Origin: Nocardia vulneris
GTDB taxonomy: Bacteria > Actinomycetota > Actinomycetes > Mycobacteriales > Mycobacteriaceae
Assembly (NCBI RefSeq): GCF_001613425.1
Contig: NZ_BDCI01000010.1
Location: forward strand, 124,001 to 188,000
Length of the DNA: 64,000 bases
Reading direction: 5' to 3'
The translations under genes and the position numbers were made by a program. The notes below the pieces were generated by a model, which saw only the letters and a program-made list of their open reading frames with translations, did not search any database and had not been told where the DNA came from. The first letter of the stretch is position 1, and each line of letters starts with the position of its first letter. Shown here piece after piece: positions 51,958 through 60,236 of this stretch.

Positions 51958-53049
51958 ATGGCCGACTTCAAGGACGAACTGTCCCCGGAACCCATCGCGC
52001 GCCTCGGGCTCGAACTCGCAGCCGCCGCGCCCTCGTTCGACCAGACGGCCTTCGAGCGGCTCGCGGTCGCCGGTATCGGCGAACTCGAGATGAAGCACCG
52101 TATCGACAGGATCGCCGGCGCCCTCTCGGCGACGATGCCGCCGCGCCCCGAAGACGCCGATCAGCTGATCCGCGCTGCTGTCGACGACGGAGGCATACAA
52201 GGCTGGGCTTCGATCCCCGTCAACGCCTACGTCGCCTCGGCGATGCTGGATCGGCCCGACATCGCGCTGCCGCTGCTGGCCGCGCTCACCTCCCGCTACA
52301 CCGCCGAGTTCGCGATCCGCCCGTTCATCGACGCCCACTACGAGGTGGCGATGGAACACCTGCGGTCGTGGACCACCGACCCGGACGAACACGTGCGGCG
52401 GCTCGTCTCGGAGGGCACGCGGCCGCGGCTGCCGTGGGCTCAGCAACTGCCCCGATTCATCGCCGATCCCACCCCCACCTTGGCGCTGCTGGACATCCTC
52501 GCCGACGACGAATCCCTCTACGTGCGCCGCTCGGTGGCCAACCATCTCAACGACATCAGCAAAGATCACCCCGACGCTGCCCTCGCGGCCGCTACCCGAT
52601 GGTCTCGCACCGCCACCCATGGCGATTTCGTTGTGCGCCATGGCCTTCGAACACTCGTCAAACGCGGACACCCGGGGGCTCTGACAATTCTCGGGTTCGA
52701 CCACGACTCGCCGATCGAGATCACCGACCTCGCCTGCTCACCGGCGGTCATCTCCATCGGAGACACGACCACCATCAGCTTCACCTTGCACGCCGCCGAC
52801 TCGACGCGAACGGCGATCGATTACCTGGTCCACTACCAGGGAGTCCGCGGCCCCAAGGCGGGCAAGGTGTTCAAGCTGACCGTCCGCGACCTCCCCGCGG
52901 GTGAACCGGTGCATTTCGTCCGCCAGCACCGATTCGGGCACGTCTCGATCCGGACGATCCATCCCGGCCCGCACCGCATCGAGGTCCAAGCCAACGGGCG
53001 CGTCCTCGGCGCAACGGTGGTCGACGTCATCGCGGACGGCTCGGCCTGA
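51958..53049 (+). CDS. AlkC-like DNA alkylation repair / HEAT-repeat protein
   Basis: 363 residues. The first ~240 form HEAT-like helical repeats ('DEHVRRLVSEGTRPRLPWAQ', 'LYVRRSVANHLNDISKDHPD', 'VVRHGLRTLVKRGHPGALTI'), the arrangement of AlkC/AlkD 3-methyladenine glycosylase-like proteins. The C-terminal ~110 residues look like a beta-sandwich ('GDTTTISFTLHAADSTRTAI', 'VHFVRQHRFGHVSIRTIHPG'), as in AlkC. ATG 51958 (MADFKDELS) gives the family start; the frame runs open to 51772. The convergent DUF1868 gene ends 12 bases away. Confidence 0.78.
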   Translation: MADFKDELSPEPIARLGLELAAAAPSFDQTAFERLAVAGIGELEMKHRIDRIAGALSATMPPRPEDADQLIRAAVDDGGIQGWASIPVNAYVASAMLDRPDIALPLLAALTSRYTAEFAIRPFIDAHYEVAMEHLRSWTTDPDEHVRRLVSEGTRPRLPWAQQLPRFIADPTPTLALLDILADDESLYVRRSVANHLNDISKDHPDAALAAATRWSRTATHGDFVVRHGLRTLVKRGHPGALTILGFDHDSPIEITDLACSPAVISIGDTTTISFTLHAADSTRTAIDYLVHYQGVRGPKAGKVFKLTVRDLPAGEPVHFVRQHRFGHVSIRTIHPGPHRIEVQANGRVLGATVVDVIADGSA

Positions 53050-53061
53050 GTCGACTCGTCG

Positions 53062-53910
53062 TCAGAGAATCTTGATCTGCGGGAAAGCGAGCATGTCGTC
53101 GAAGCAGTTGAATGCCGCGGGCTCCAGTGCCACCGTCCTGGCATCCCCGGTGAACAGGTCCTGCATCTGCCGCTGCAGGCGATTCAGCTCGTCGTGCTCG
53201 GAGTCCTCGGCGGCCACGAGCCGGTAGCCGAGGGTCGAATGGAACGCGTACTGGTCCGAATACGGTAGTCCCACGGTGTCGGCGAGCTGGTGGCGGAGTC
53301 TGGACAACGCGCTGCCGGTGGCGGCGTCGTTCGGCTGTAGCTTGACTCCCGGTGCGGCGGCGGTGGTGATCATGCTTTTCATCCCCGCCACCGTCATGAC
53401 CACCCGGCTCGGAACGTCGAGCCGGGCCGCGTCCAGGCGCGCGAACATCTGCATCGTGGCCGCGGGCATCGTGGCATCCGCAGGCAGGTAGCTCGGCCAC
53501 TTTTCGGTGCCACGCATGGCTTCCGCGAGGCCGTCGAACAGGGTCATGTGGAAGCTGTCGATCGGCGTCAGCGCGAAATGCCTCACGAATCTCGACTCCG
53601 CCACCAGCCGCTGCGCCTTCTTCTGTGCGTCGTAGAACGCCGAGTCCTGCGGGACCGGAAAGACGAAGGTATTGCCCCGGAACCGTTGCGCATTGCCGTC
53701 GGGGTCCCATTTCGCCCCTGGGCCAGCGCTCACCAAGGCACGGCCCGTCGCTGCCGGACGCTGAGTCATCGCCGGAGCGCTCGAACCGGAGGACGCAGGC
53801 CCCTTTTCGGCCTGGGCGCGGGCGGCGACGACCACCGAAGAGCTTGCGACGAGGCTGGCCACCAGGGCCGAGCGGCGACCCACCACAAGTCTCGAGATGT
53901 TGGGATGCAT
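53062..53910 (-). CDS. Exported DUF1868 / 2H-phosphoesterase-like protein
   Basis: 282 residues. The N-terminus 'GRRSALVASLVASSSVVVAA' (twin Arg) with AxA near RAQA is a Tat-type or Sec signal. Two H-x-[ST] motifs, 'SFHMTLFDGL' and 'AFHSTLGYRL', about 110 residues apart, define the 2H phosphoesterase superfamily, and 'GNTFVFPVPQDSAFYDAQKK' fits DUF1868. Secretion of such a protein is uncommon. It starts 49 bases from regulon copy d, which points the other way. Confidence 0.78.
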   Translation of the reverse strand: MHPNISRLVVGRRSALVASLVASSSVVVAARAQAEKGPASSGSSAPAMTQRPAATGRALVSAGPGAKWDPDGNAQRFRGNTFVFPVPQDSAFYDAQKKAQRLVAESRFVRHFALTPIDSFHMTLFDGLAEAMRGTEKWPSYLPADATMPAATMQMFARLDAARLDVPSRVVMTVAGMKSMITTAAAPGVKLQPNDAATGSALSRLRHQLADTVGLPYSDQYAFHSTLGYRLVAAEDSEHDELNRLQRQMQDLFTGDARTVALEPAAFNCFDDMLAFPQIKIL

Positions 53911-53958
53911 CGGGCCAAGCTAGCCGTGCGGGATGACCGCTCGGTGAAGCCGACGCAA

Positions 53959-53991
53959 AGATTGGACATTTGCCCAGCCTTCTGTTTAGGG
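53959..53991 (+). promoter_or_regulatory. Regulon palindrome, copy d, with predicted promoter
   Basis: AGATTGG-acatttgc-CCAGCCT at 53959-53980. TGGACA (53963-53968) lies 17 bases before TTAGGG (53986-53991). It reads toward the NTF2-like gene at 54037. Confidence 0.75.
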
Positions 53992-54036
53992 TGGGAGAGC
54001 AATTGCAGAGCAACCTTCCCGATTGGAGCGAAAGTT

Positions 54037-54447
54037 ATGGCCATTCCTGAGACCACTGCCGCGGATCTGGAAGCCGAGGTCGTCGCCGCGAACCAGTTGC
54101 TCGCGACCTGGTTCGGGACCGATGCGGACCCGGCGATCCTGGGGCGTGTCGCCGCGACCCAGGCCGAGACGTTCTCGATGGTGGACATCAACGGTGTCCT
54201 GGTCGACAAGTCCGGGCTCGCGGCCCAGCTCGAGCAGGCCCACAATTCCAAGCCCGGCCTCCAGATCGAGATCACCGACTTCCAGGTGGTGCTCACCGTG
54301 GACGATGTCACGGTGATCCGCTGCAAGGAACGCCATCACTTCGACGGGAAGCTCCACGATCGCTGGACGACCGCGCTGCTGCGGACCCAGACGACCTCGC
54401 CCCGATTCCTCTGGCTGACATTGCACGAGACGCCGATCCTCGACTGA
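54037..54447 (+). CDS. NTF2/SnoaL-like (DUF4440-type) protein
   Basis: A 136-residue cytoplasmic protein with the cone-shaped NTF2-like pattern: an N-terminal helix pair ('ADLEAEVVAANQLLATWF', 'ILGRVAATQAETFSMVDING') followed by curved beta strands ('IEITDFQVVLTVDDVTVIRC', 'HDRWTTALLRTQ', 'FLWLTLHETPI'). ATG 54037 follows ttggagcg. No catalytic residues can be assigned. It is preceded by regulon copy d. Confidence 0.72.
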   Translation: MAIPETTAADLEAEVVAANQLLATWFGTDADPAILGRVAATQAETFSMVDINGVLVDKSGLAAQLEQAHNSKPGLQIEITDFQVVLTVDDVTVIRCKERHHFDGKLHDRWTTALLRTQTTSPRFLWLTLHETPILD

Positions 54448-54532
54448 GGCAATAGTTGCGGCAGTGATTTCGGTGGGCGCGTACTCGGCGCCTGCCGCGC
54501 AACACTCGGCGTGATCGTCCAGGCATACCGGG

Positions 54533-54567
54533 GACGTTGCCGGGCTCGAGTCGAGCCCGGCAACGTC
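54533..54567. terminator. Strong hairpin between convergent genes
   Basis: Perfect 16-bp stem (gacgttgccgggctcg / cgagcccggcaacgtc) with a 3-base loop, between the NTF2-like gene (+) and the TetR gene (-). Confidence 0.75.
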
Positions 54568-54680
54568 GCTCGGAGCGGACTGGTTCCGTACCGTTCCTGC
54601 ACCGTCCGCGACTGCCCAGCAACATCCTGGCTCGGCCACCGCGGTGCCTCTATCCGATCGTCACGGTTCGTCGAGCGGGT

Positions 54681-55238
54681 TCACTGCCGTGTGAAGGTGT
54701 CGAACAGTGCCATGACGGCCAGGCGAAGGGCTGTTTCGTGGTCCGGATCGTCTCGCGCGGCGACGCGGTGCAGCGTGAAACCGTCGATGACGGCGACGAA
54801 TGCGCGGGCCTGGATCGGGGTGACAGCGACGCCGACAGAATTGAAGCCCGTGACGACGAGGTCTTCGAACGCGTTGAGGACTCGTTCGACCTCTGTTCGC
54901 AGCTCGGGGCGACGGCTGGCTTCTAGGTAAGTCTCGAACTGGGCGACCGTGGCCGCCGGTGGCATCGCGAACGCGGTGATCGCGTATTCGAGCGCTGCGC
55001 GCGGATCGTCGCCTTCAGTGGTGACCCGTTCGGTGATCTCCCGCAGGCCGGTGACCGCGGCGTCGGTAACCCGGCGCATCGCGGCGACCAGTAACTCATC
55101 GATCGAGGCGAAGAAGTAGCTGGTCGTTGCGGGAGGCAAGCCTGCTCTAGCGGCGACGCCACGGTGGGTGATCGCGCCGATACCGCGTTCGCCGATGAGC
55201 GCGATGGCCGCGTCGAGTAGTCGGTCTCGACGTTGCAA
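54681..55238 (-). CDS. TetR-family regulator at the edge of the lipid/alkane cluster
   Basis: 185 residues: HTH 'GAITHRGVAARAGLPPATTS' followed by 'YFFASIDELLVAAMRRVTDA', and an all-helical ligand domain with 'TVAQFETYLEASRRPELRTE'. The start is a TTG at 55238, and the N-terminus is short; an upstream start was not found. It is the only regulator gene inside the cluster, so it is the first candidate for binding the AGGCTGG/CCAGCCT palindromes, although no copy lies in front of its own gene. Confidence 0.85.
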   Translation of the reverse strand: MQRRDRLLDAAIALIGERGIGAITHRGVAARAGLPPATTSYFFASIDELLVAAMRRVTDAAVTGLREITERVTTEGDDPRAALEYAITAFAMPPAATVAQFETYLEASRRPELRTEVERVLNAFEDLVVTGFNSVGVAVTPIQARAFVAVIDGFTLHRVAARDDPDHETALRLAVMALFDTFTRQ

Positions 55239-55769
55239 AGTCGCGGAGCGGTGGTTGTCTGGTCTGAAGGCGATTGCTGAATTCTAGGGCATGGTGGCGA
55301 GCGCGCTTTCGCCCTTGCCTGGACGGCGTGCCCACCTCCCTCCGCGAGCAACGTCCACGCTCACGGCCGTCACGGCTCGGTACCTGCGGGACCGTTCAGT
55401 CCTGAGGATGAATTGGTTTGTCTCCGTGATGATCCGGATTTGCCCGATGTACGAGCACGGCACGGACTCAGCGAACGTTGGGAAAGAACGGTGCCACTGC
55501 CATCGTGGCAGCCTGCTGCCGCGTAACCGCGCTGCGGCACCGCTTCTCACGCAACCGGACGAGTGCATTGGGGGTGCCCCGAGCGCTGCCGCCCGACCCG
55601 GATGAGTGGCCAGGAAGCTGCTGGTCCGACGTGATCGAGCAGTGTGCTATCTGTCGTGTGGTGCGCGGGTTGTTCGACATCCCGGCGTGTTCGGCCTCCG
55701 TTTTGTTCCTGTCCGGGAGGGTTACGGTTCCGAAGACTCACCGGACCGAGCTACGTCGAAGGAGATCCC
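55239..55769. other. Intergenic region, no gene recognised
   Basis: About 530 bases. A small inverted repeat tgccac/gtggca occurs at 55492-55510. Several short open frames exist but none has codon use or similarity that convinces. The last 20 bases carry the RBS aaggaga of the next gene. Confidence 0.4.
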
Positions 55770-56354
55770 ATGCCGATCAGCCGTTGCCGCGCGGCCGTCG
55801 CGGCCGTCGCGATGCTGGGGTTCGCCGCGATCACCTTCGGTGCGGCGGGCGCTACACCAGCTGAGTCGGAGTTCGCTCCCTCGATCGTGCACCCGGTGGC
55901 GGCACCGACCGAGGAGACAACCAAAGCGTTGATCGAACAAGCGCAGGACCGAACCGACGCTGCCGCCTCGATCGCCGAGCAGTACCTGGGAGGCGGCAAC
56001 CCTACGTCCGAAGGCGACATAGAAAGCAGCAAGAGGATGCAAGCCGAGATCGACGCCGCACGCGCTGCTGCCCGGAACGCCACCGACACCGCAACGGGCG
56101 CTAAGGCTGCTGCGGAAGCAGCCCAAATGGCACTGGATGCGCTCGCAGCCACTGTCACCAATTGGAGAGGCTCACAGGCGGGACGCGACCGCTTCGAGGC
56201 GATCGCCGAGTTGCAGAAGAAGGCCGTGGCAGCGGCCGAAACGGCTGTGGGGGAACCCGATGACGTGGCGTCGGCCAACGCCGCAGCCGAAGCGCAGAAC
56301 AAGGTCATCGACGCACTGGGCGACGGCGAAAAGATCGAGCTGATCAAGGTCTAG
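55770..56354 (+). CDS. Secreted Ala-rich helical protein
   Basis: 194 residues with a signal peptide ('CRAAVAAVAMLGFAAITFGA', cleavage near AGA-TP). The mature part is Ala/Glu-rich and predicted helical: 'TTKALIEQAQDRTDAAASIA', 'MQAEIDAARAAARNATDTAT', 'AKAAAEAAQMALDALAATVT'. This probably forms a coiled coil outside the membrane. ATG 55770 has aaggaga upstream. No family recognised. Confidence 0.65.
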   Translation: MPISRCRAAVAAVAMLGFAAITFGAAGATPAESEFAPSIVHPVAAPTEETTKALIEQAQDRTDAAASIAEQYLGGGNPTSEGDIESSKRMQAEIDAARAAARNATDTATGAKAAAEAAQMALDALAATVTNWRGSQAGRDRFEAIAELQKKAVAAAETAVGEPDDVASANAAAEAQNKVIDALGDGEKIELIKV

Positions 56355-56637
56355 GAACTCGGCGACGCCGATTCGGGAGTTGTCGGTGGGTGCGGTCATG
56401 CTCGCGGGTCTGGAGCCACTCGCCTACGCCTCGGCCGGGCCGCTGATCCCGCACCGCACCGACTTCGAAGACGACCACGACCCCCGCTGCGGTCATCTCA
56501 TCACGTGCGGCAATGCCTGGCGTATCGAGGGTCCGGAGAATAGACCCTCCTGCGACCCATCCCGGGTCCGCTCCGCTCCGAAGACGAGCTAGTACGGTGA
56601 ACGAGTGTTCGCCCACCTCTGCGAAATGAGGAGAGAA

Positions 56638-57102
56638 GTGGCAACTTCGAAGACGGTTTGGGGTGTTGTAGCTATTTCCGCTGTCGTGTCAATGGTGGCC
56701 CTGCCGGTGGAAGTGCAGGCTTTGCCGGGCGACCCGACCTACGACTGCGAGTTCATGACGGCAGTCGAAAGTGGGACGGTGGACGGTAGGACTGAGGGCA
56801 CGATCGACTTTTATGGAAAGAAGGAGACATACAACTCTAAAACAAATATACCTGTGTATGGGGTGGTGGCGACGGGGTGCAAGCCGCGGGACGGTAATAC
56901 TCCCGAGTCCGGCATTGTGGAGAAGCCGCACATCGGGATCATCGCTAAATCGGGTGAAGTCATCTACAAGGATGACACCAAAACAGAATACGATTTGTCG
57001 ATGACGGGCTGTCCGAAAGTAGATGCCGGTGACGGCAGTGGAAACATCTTCGGATTCGGCTGCTCTACGCCCACGGGGTACCCCGCAAAAAAGAAGGGGT
57101 AG
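56638..57102 (+). CDS. Small secreted Cys-containing protein with lower GC
   Basis: A ~154-residue exported protein. GTG 56638 follows aggagag (56628-56634); the signal peptide ends near VQA-LP. The mature part has Cys at 'YDCEFM', 'TGCKPR', 'TGCPKV' and 'GFGCSTP', enough for two disulfides. The coding region contains AT-rich runs (for example around 56825-56850) unlike most of the window, a mild sign of transfer. No family recognised. Confidence 0.65.
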   Translation: MATSKTVWGVVAISAVVSMVALPVEVQALPGDPTYDCEFMTAVESGTVDGRTEGTIDFYGKKETYNSKTNIPVYGVVATGCKPRDGNTPESGIVEKPHIGIIAKSGEVIYKDDTKTEYDLSMTGCPKVDAGDGSGNIFGFGCSTPTGYPAKKKG

Positions 57103-57333
57103 ATCGATTCCGGTCGGAACCGGATTGGTAGGTCGCTACGATCTGTGCGCGGTCGGTCTCGCTGAGTCGTCGTTGTAGGGCGTGGGGTTCGGGTGAGACA
57201 GTGGGGGCGGGGTATGGGTGTGGTGGCGGCTGGGTTGTTCGTACTGGGTGTCGACCGGGCGAACTGCTATTTCGGGGCCGTCTACCAGCACGGTTCGGTT
57301 CGTATGCTGACACATTGTGCCCACCGAATAGGA

Positions 57334-57364
57334 GGCGAGTGCTTGCGGAGAGCGCTCGCCTTTT
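57334..57364 (+). terminator. Rho-independent terminator
   Basis: A 10-bp stem (ggcgagtgct / agcgctcgcc, one T-G pair), 7-base loop and TTTT. It lies 232 bases after the secreted-protein gene, in an otherwise gene-free stretch. Confidence 0.75.
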
Positions 57365-57705
57365 CGGTTCCGCGGGTCTTGTGGGGTGCAACCCCACACC
57401 CCGCCCCCGGACCCCCTCCTCTGCTGACCGTCCTGGATAGTGCACCCCGGCTCGCCGACCCCGATGTCACGCCCCTTGTCGACAGCATCCGCTGCGGCGG
57501 CATATTGGATCCGGCCGATGGCAGAGATTGACCGGGTGGAGTGGACGAGGCACGGTCAGGATGGTTCGAGAGCCGATCAGTGAACGATTCCGTACCGTCG
57601 CCGCGGATTTCTCGGCGTCGGTGGACGCCCCGTCGGCCCGCCTTCGGGCCGGTAGCGGCGCGACCCTGCTCGAAACCGCCTGGCCGGCATCCACCTCCAT
57701 CATGA
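57365..57705. other. Intergenic region with a second hairpin
   Basis: A perfect 7-bp hairpin GTGGGGT-gca-ACCCCAC at 57381-57397 is followed by a C-rich run. No gene is seen up to the dehalogenase-like stop at 57706. Confidence 0.45.
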
Positions 57706-58566
57706 TCAGGGAAAGCGTTTCGCGATCGCCGCCGCGATCTCCTGCGGTGCGTGCTCCTGGATGAAATGCCGCGCACCGGGTAATTCGACGACCTCTAGGT
57801 CGGTGAACGCGGCACGCACGCGCGGTAGGCAGGCTCCGGGACGAAACGCCATGTCCCGCATACCCCACACTGCTAAGACCGGCTTGTCGCCGAGGCTGGC
57901 GGGTACTTCGCGGGCGAGGTGTTCGAGCAAGGGCCGCGCGGCGCGAATCTCATTGGGCGTCAAGGCAAGTCCGCGCCGAGCGGGCGGGCTGGGTTGTACC
58001 GCGCGGTAGTGGTCGGCCTCGGCCGCGGTGAGCGTGCGGCCGAGCTCCGCGAGCAGCACACGCTCGATGAGGAAGTTCCGCTCCAGGATCCGGCGCCGCA
58101 TCGGGGCACTGTTCAGGACCACGCTGAAGGCCCGGTTAGCGAGTGCATCGATGGGCCAGAACATGGTGTTGCCCAACACGATTCCTCGCACACGGTCAGC
58201 GCGCGAAACCGCCGCACCCAGGCCGATGGGGCCGCCCCAGTCGTGGCCCATCACCACGAAGTCGTCCAGCCTCAGGTGGTCGATCAACGCACCGAGAACG
58301 GCGGTGTGCTCGGCAATGGTGTAGCCGAAACCTGCAGGGCGTTCGGACAATCCGAAGCCCAGGTTGTCCACCGCGACGCACCGGTACCGGTCGCGCAGTT
58401 CCTGCACGAGATGCCGGTAGAGGAAGCTCCACGCTGGGGCGCCGTGGCAGAACAGGAGCACCGGCCCGGTCCCCTCGTCGATGTAGTGCACTCGCCCCGC
58501 CGGCGCGTCGAACCAGCGCGACTCGAAAGGGTATAGGTTCTCGTCGGGAACGAAATCGACCAGCAT
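57706..58566 (-). CDS. Haloalkane dehalogenase-like alpha/beta-hydrolase
   Basis: 286 residues. The nucleophile is Asp, followed by the halide-binding Trp, in 'DDFVVMGHDWGGPIGLGAAV'. The acid is probably in 'VLAVWGMRDMAFRPGACLP' and the His in 'ELPGARHFIQEHAPQEIAAA'. The oxyanion segment reads 'LLFCHGAPAWSFLYRHLVQE': the position that is Asn in DhaA/LinB-type enzymes (HGNP) is Ala here, closer to the HGEPTWSYLYR of DhlA-type enzymes. Dehalogenation is likely but a fluoroacetate- or epoxide-hydrolase-like role is possible. ATG 58566; a double operator lies 21 bases upstream. Confidence 0.8.
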   Translation of the reverse strand: MLVDFVPDENLYPFESRWFDAPAGRVHYIDEGTGPVLLFCHGAPAWSFLYRHLVQELRDRYRCVAVDNLGFGLSERPAGFGYTIAEHTAVLGALIDHLRLDDFVVMGHDWGGPIGLGAAVSRADRVRGIVLGNTMFWPIDALANRAFSVVLNSAPMRRRILERNFLIERVLLAELGRTLTAAEADHYRAVQPSPPARRGLALTPNEIRAARPLLEHLAREVPASLGDKPVLAVWGMRDMAFRPGACLPRVRAAFTDLEVVELPGARHFIQEHAPQEIAAAIAKRFP

Positions 58567-58586
58567 TGAACCATTCCCCCAGGCTC

Positions 58587-58621
58587 CGACTACAGACGTA
58601 GTGAGACTACACCTGTAGTCG
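58587..58621. promoter_or_regulatory. Double ACTAC-N4-GTAGT operator before the dehalogenase-like gene
   Basis: Two adjacent copies, ACTAC-agac-GTAGT (58589-58602) and ACTAC-acct-GTAGT (58606-58619), separated by gag. Together with flanking CG they make a larger 35-bp near-palindrome. This is the layout of a TetR-type operator; no TetR gene is adjacent. Confidence 0.65.
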
Positions 58622-58668
58622 GCGGATGCCTTCGCATGGTCGACCGCCCGGGTTCGTGAACGGAGGGG

Positions 58669-59217
58669 TCAGTCGTGGATCTTGTTGTAGTGCCGCCTGG
58701 CCCGCGCCCGGTTTCCGCAGTCCGACGAGCTGCACCAACGCCGTGATCGGTTGCGGGTCTGGTCGATGAAGACCCAGCCGCAGCCTGGCCCCTCGCATTC
58801 GCGGATTCGCTCCAGGTCCGCGGATCGCAGCAATTCCTCGGTCTGTAGTGCGAGAAAATGCGGAAGCGCGGCGTCGTCGCGCAACGGCACGGTCCACTGC
58901 AGCGGCAGGGCAGGCGCCAGCTCGGCGTACCGATATGCCGCGAGCAGCGGCGCTCGTAGTGCGGCGACGTCCGGCGGATCTGACACGAGCACCTGGTAGA
59001 GGGCCTCGCGGAAGATGTGCACCGCCTGCAGGACGGCCTCGGAAACCGTCAATGGTTCGGTTGTCGCGCCGACCAGGACGACCCATTCCGAGAGTCGCTC
59101 AGGGGTTGACAGCCGATCGTTTCGCCTGACCGGATCGCGCCGCCAGGAAACGGTGTTGACCAGGTCCAACGGCACACTGCCACCGATGCTGTCGTAGCCG
59201 TCCCAGTGGTCACCCAC
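58669..59217 (-). CDS. CGNR zinc-finger transcriptional regulator
   Basis: 182 residues with an N-terminal ABATE domain ('SVPLDLVNTVSWRRDP') and a C-terminal CGNR finger: 'CEGPGCGWVFIDQTRNRSRR' then 'WCSSSDCGNRARARRHYNK'. The zinc-binding Cys residues and the CGNR motif are intact. The start is GTG 59217 with ggagg 5 bases upstream. It is divergent from azlCD, with a palindrome between them, so it probably controls that exporter. Confidence 0.92.
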   Translation of the reverse strand: MGDHWDGYDSIGGSVPLDLVNTVSWRRDPVRRNDRLSTPERLSEWVVLVGATTEPLTVSEAVLQAVHIFREALYQVLVSDPPDVAALRAPLLAAYRYAELAPALPLQWTVPLRDDAALPHFLALQTEELLRSADLERIRECEGPGCGWVFIDQTRNRSRRWCSSSDCGNRARARRHYNKIHD

Positions 59218-59225
59218 CTGTCCTC

Positions 59226-59247
59226 CTAATGGTCAAAACCAGTTTAG
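59226..59247. promoter_or_regulatory. Palindrome between CGNR regulator and azlC
   Basis: CTAA-TGGT-caaa-ACCA-gtTTAG: TGGT (59230-59233) and ACCA (59238-59241) with outer CTAA/TTAG. It lies within the 48-base gap between the divergent starts. Confidence 0.45.
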
Positions 59248-59265
59248 CTTGTTAGGGTGCGCAGT

Positions 59266-59934
59266 ATGACAACGCTCCGGCGAAGCTACCTGGCCGGCGC
59301 CCGCGTCGGGCTCGGGCTGGGTGCTGCGACCTTCGTCCTCGGCGTCACCTTCGGCGCCTACAGCCAAACTCTGCACTGGGGGACCGCGGCCCCGATCGTG
59401 GCGTCGATCATCGTGTTCTCCGGCTCGGCCCAGTTCGCGCTGGCCGCCGCGCTGGCCGGCGGCGGTCATCCAGCTGTCGCGGTCGGCGCCGCGGCCCTGA
59501 TCAACGCTCGATTCCTGCCGATGGGCGCCGCTGTTGCCGCAGACCTGCGCGGCGGGCGCCTGCGCCGTGCATGGGAGGGCCAGGCCGTCGTCGACGGGTC
59601 GTGGGTCGCCGCGCACCTTGGACAGGGACGCTTCGACCGGGAAAAGCTCATCGGCTGCACCCTCGTTCAGCTGCCGGCATGGGTGCTGGGCACGGTGCTC
59701 GGCGTTCTCACCGCACCTTCACCGGAGTTGGTCACGCGGTTCGGGCTCGATGTCGTCTTTCCCGGCTTCTTCCTGGTCTTACTCATCGATGAGCTGCGCC
59801 GCTCACGTCCGGCGGTCTGGACCGCGGCGCTCGCCGCGGGCCTGGCCGGTGCCCTGGTGTTGCTCGTTCCGGTCGGCCTCGCGCTGATCGGCGCCTCGAC
59901 TGCCGCGCTGCTCGGTCTGGCGGTGCGGCGATGA
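59266..59934 (+). CDS. azlC: AzlC-family branched-chain amino acid exporter, large subunit
   Basis: About 222 residues with eight hydrophobic segments. The AzlC signature 'IVASIIVFSGSAQFALAAAL' followed by 'INARFLPMGAAVAADL' is clear. ATG 59266 was chosen (agggtgcgc upstream); GTG 59257 adds three residues. The stop overlaps azlD by ATGA. Together the two proteins would export branched-chain amino acids or analogues. Confidence 0.92.
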   Translation: MTTLRRSYLAGARVGLGLGAATFVLGVTFGAYSQTLHWGTAAPIVASIIVFSGSAQFALAAALAGGGHPAVAVGAAALINARFLPMGAAVAADLRGGRLRRAWEGQAVVDGSWVAAHLGQGRFDREKLIGCTLVQLPAWVLGTVLGVLTAPSPELVTRFGLDVVFPGFFLVLLIDELRRSRPAVWTAALAAGLAGALVLLVPVGLALIGASTAALLGLAVRR

Positions 59935-60236
59935 CCCTTTGGGCTGCGATCTTCCTCGTCGCGTTGATCAGCATCGGCTTCAAGGCAGCCGGCCCGGTCC
60001 TACTCGGCGACCGTGCGATGCGGCCCCGGATGGCCGGGGTCATCGCGCTGCTCGCGCCCGCATTGCTGGCCGGCCTCGTGCTCACCGACGTGACCGGTCC
60101 CGACTGGTCCGGAATCGATGGGACCCTGTGCGCGGGGCTGGCAGCGATCGCAGTGACCTACGCGCTACGCATGCCAGTGCTCGCCGCGATCCTCTGCGGC
60201 GTCGCTCTCACGGCCGCGCTGCGATTACTGATTTAG
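59931..60236 (+). CDS. azlD: AzlD-family branched-chain amino acid exporter, small subunit
   Basis: 101 residues, four hydrophobic helices ('TLWAAIFLVALISIGFKAAG', 'GVIALLAPALLAGLVLTDVT', 'AGLAAIAVTYALRMPVLAAI'). The ATG overlaps the azlC TGA. Size and position fit AzlD. Confidence 0.9.
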   Translation: MTLWAAIFLVALISIGFKAAGPVLLGDRAMRPRMAGVIALLAPALLAGLVLTDVTGPDWSGIDGTLCAGLAAIAVTYALRMPVLAAILCGVALTAALRLLI

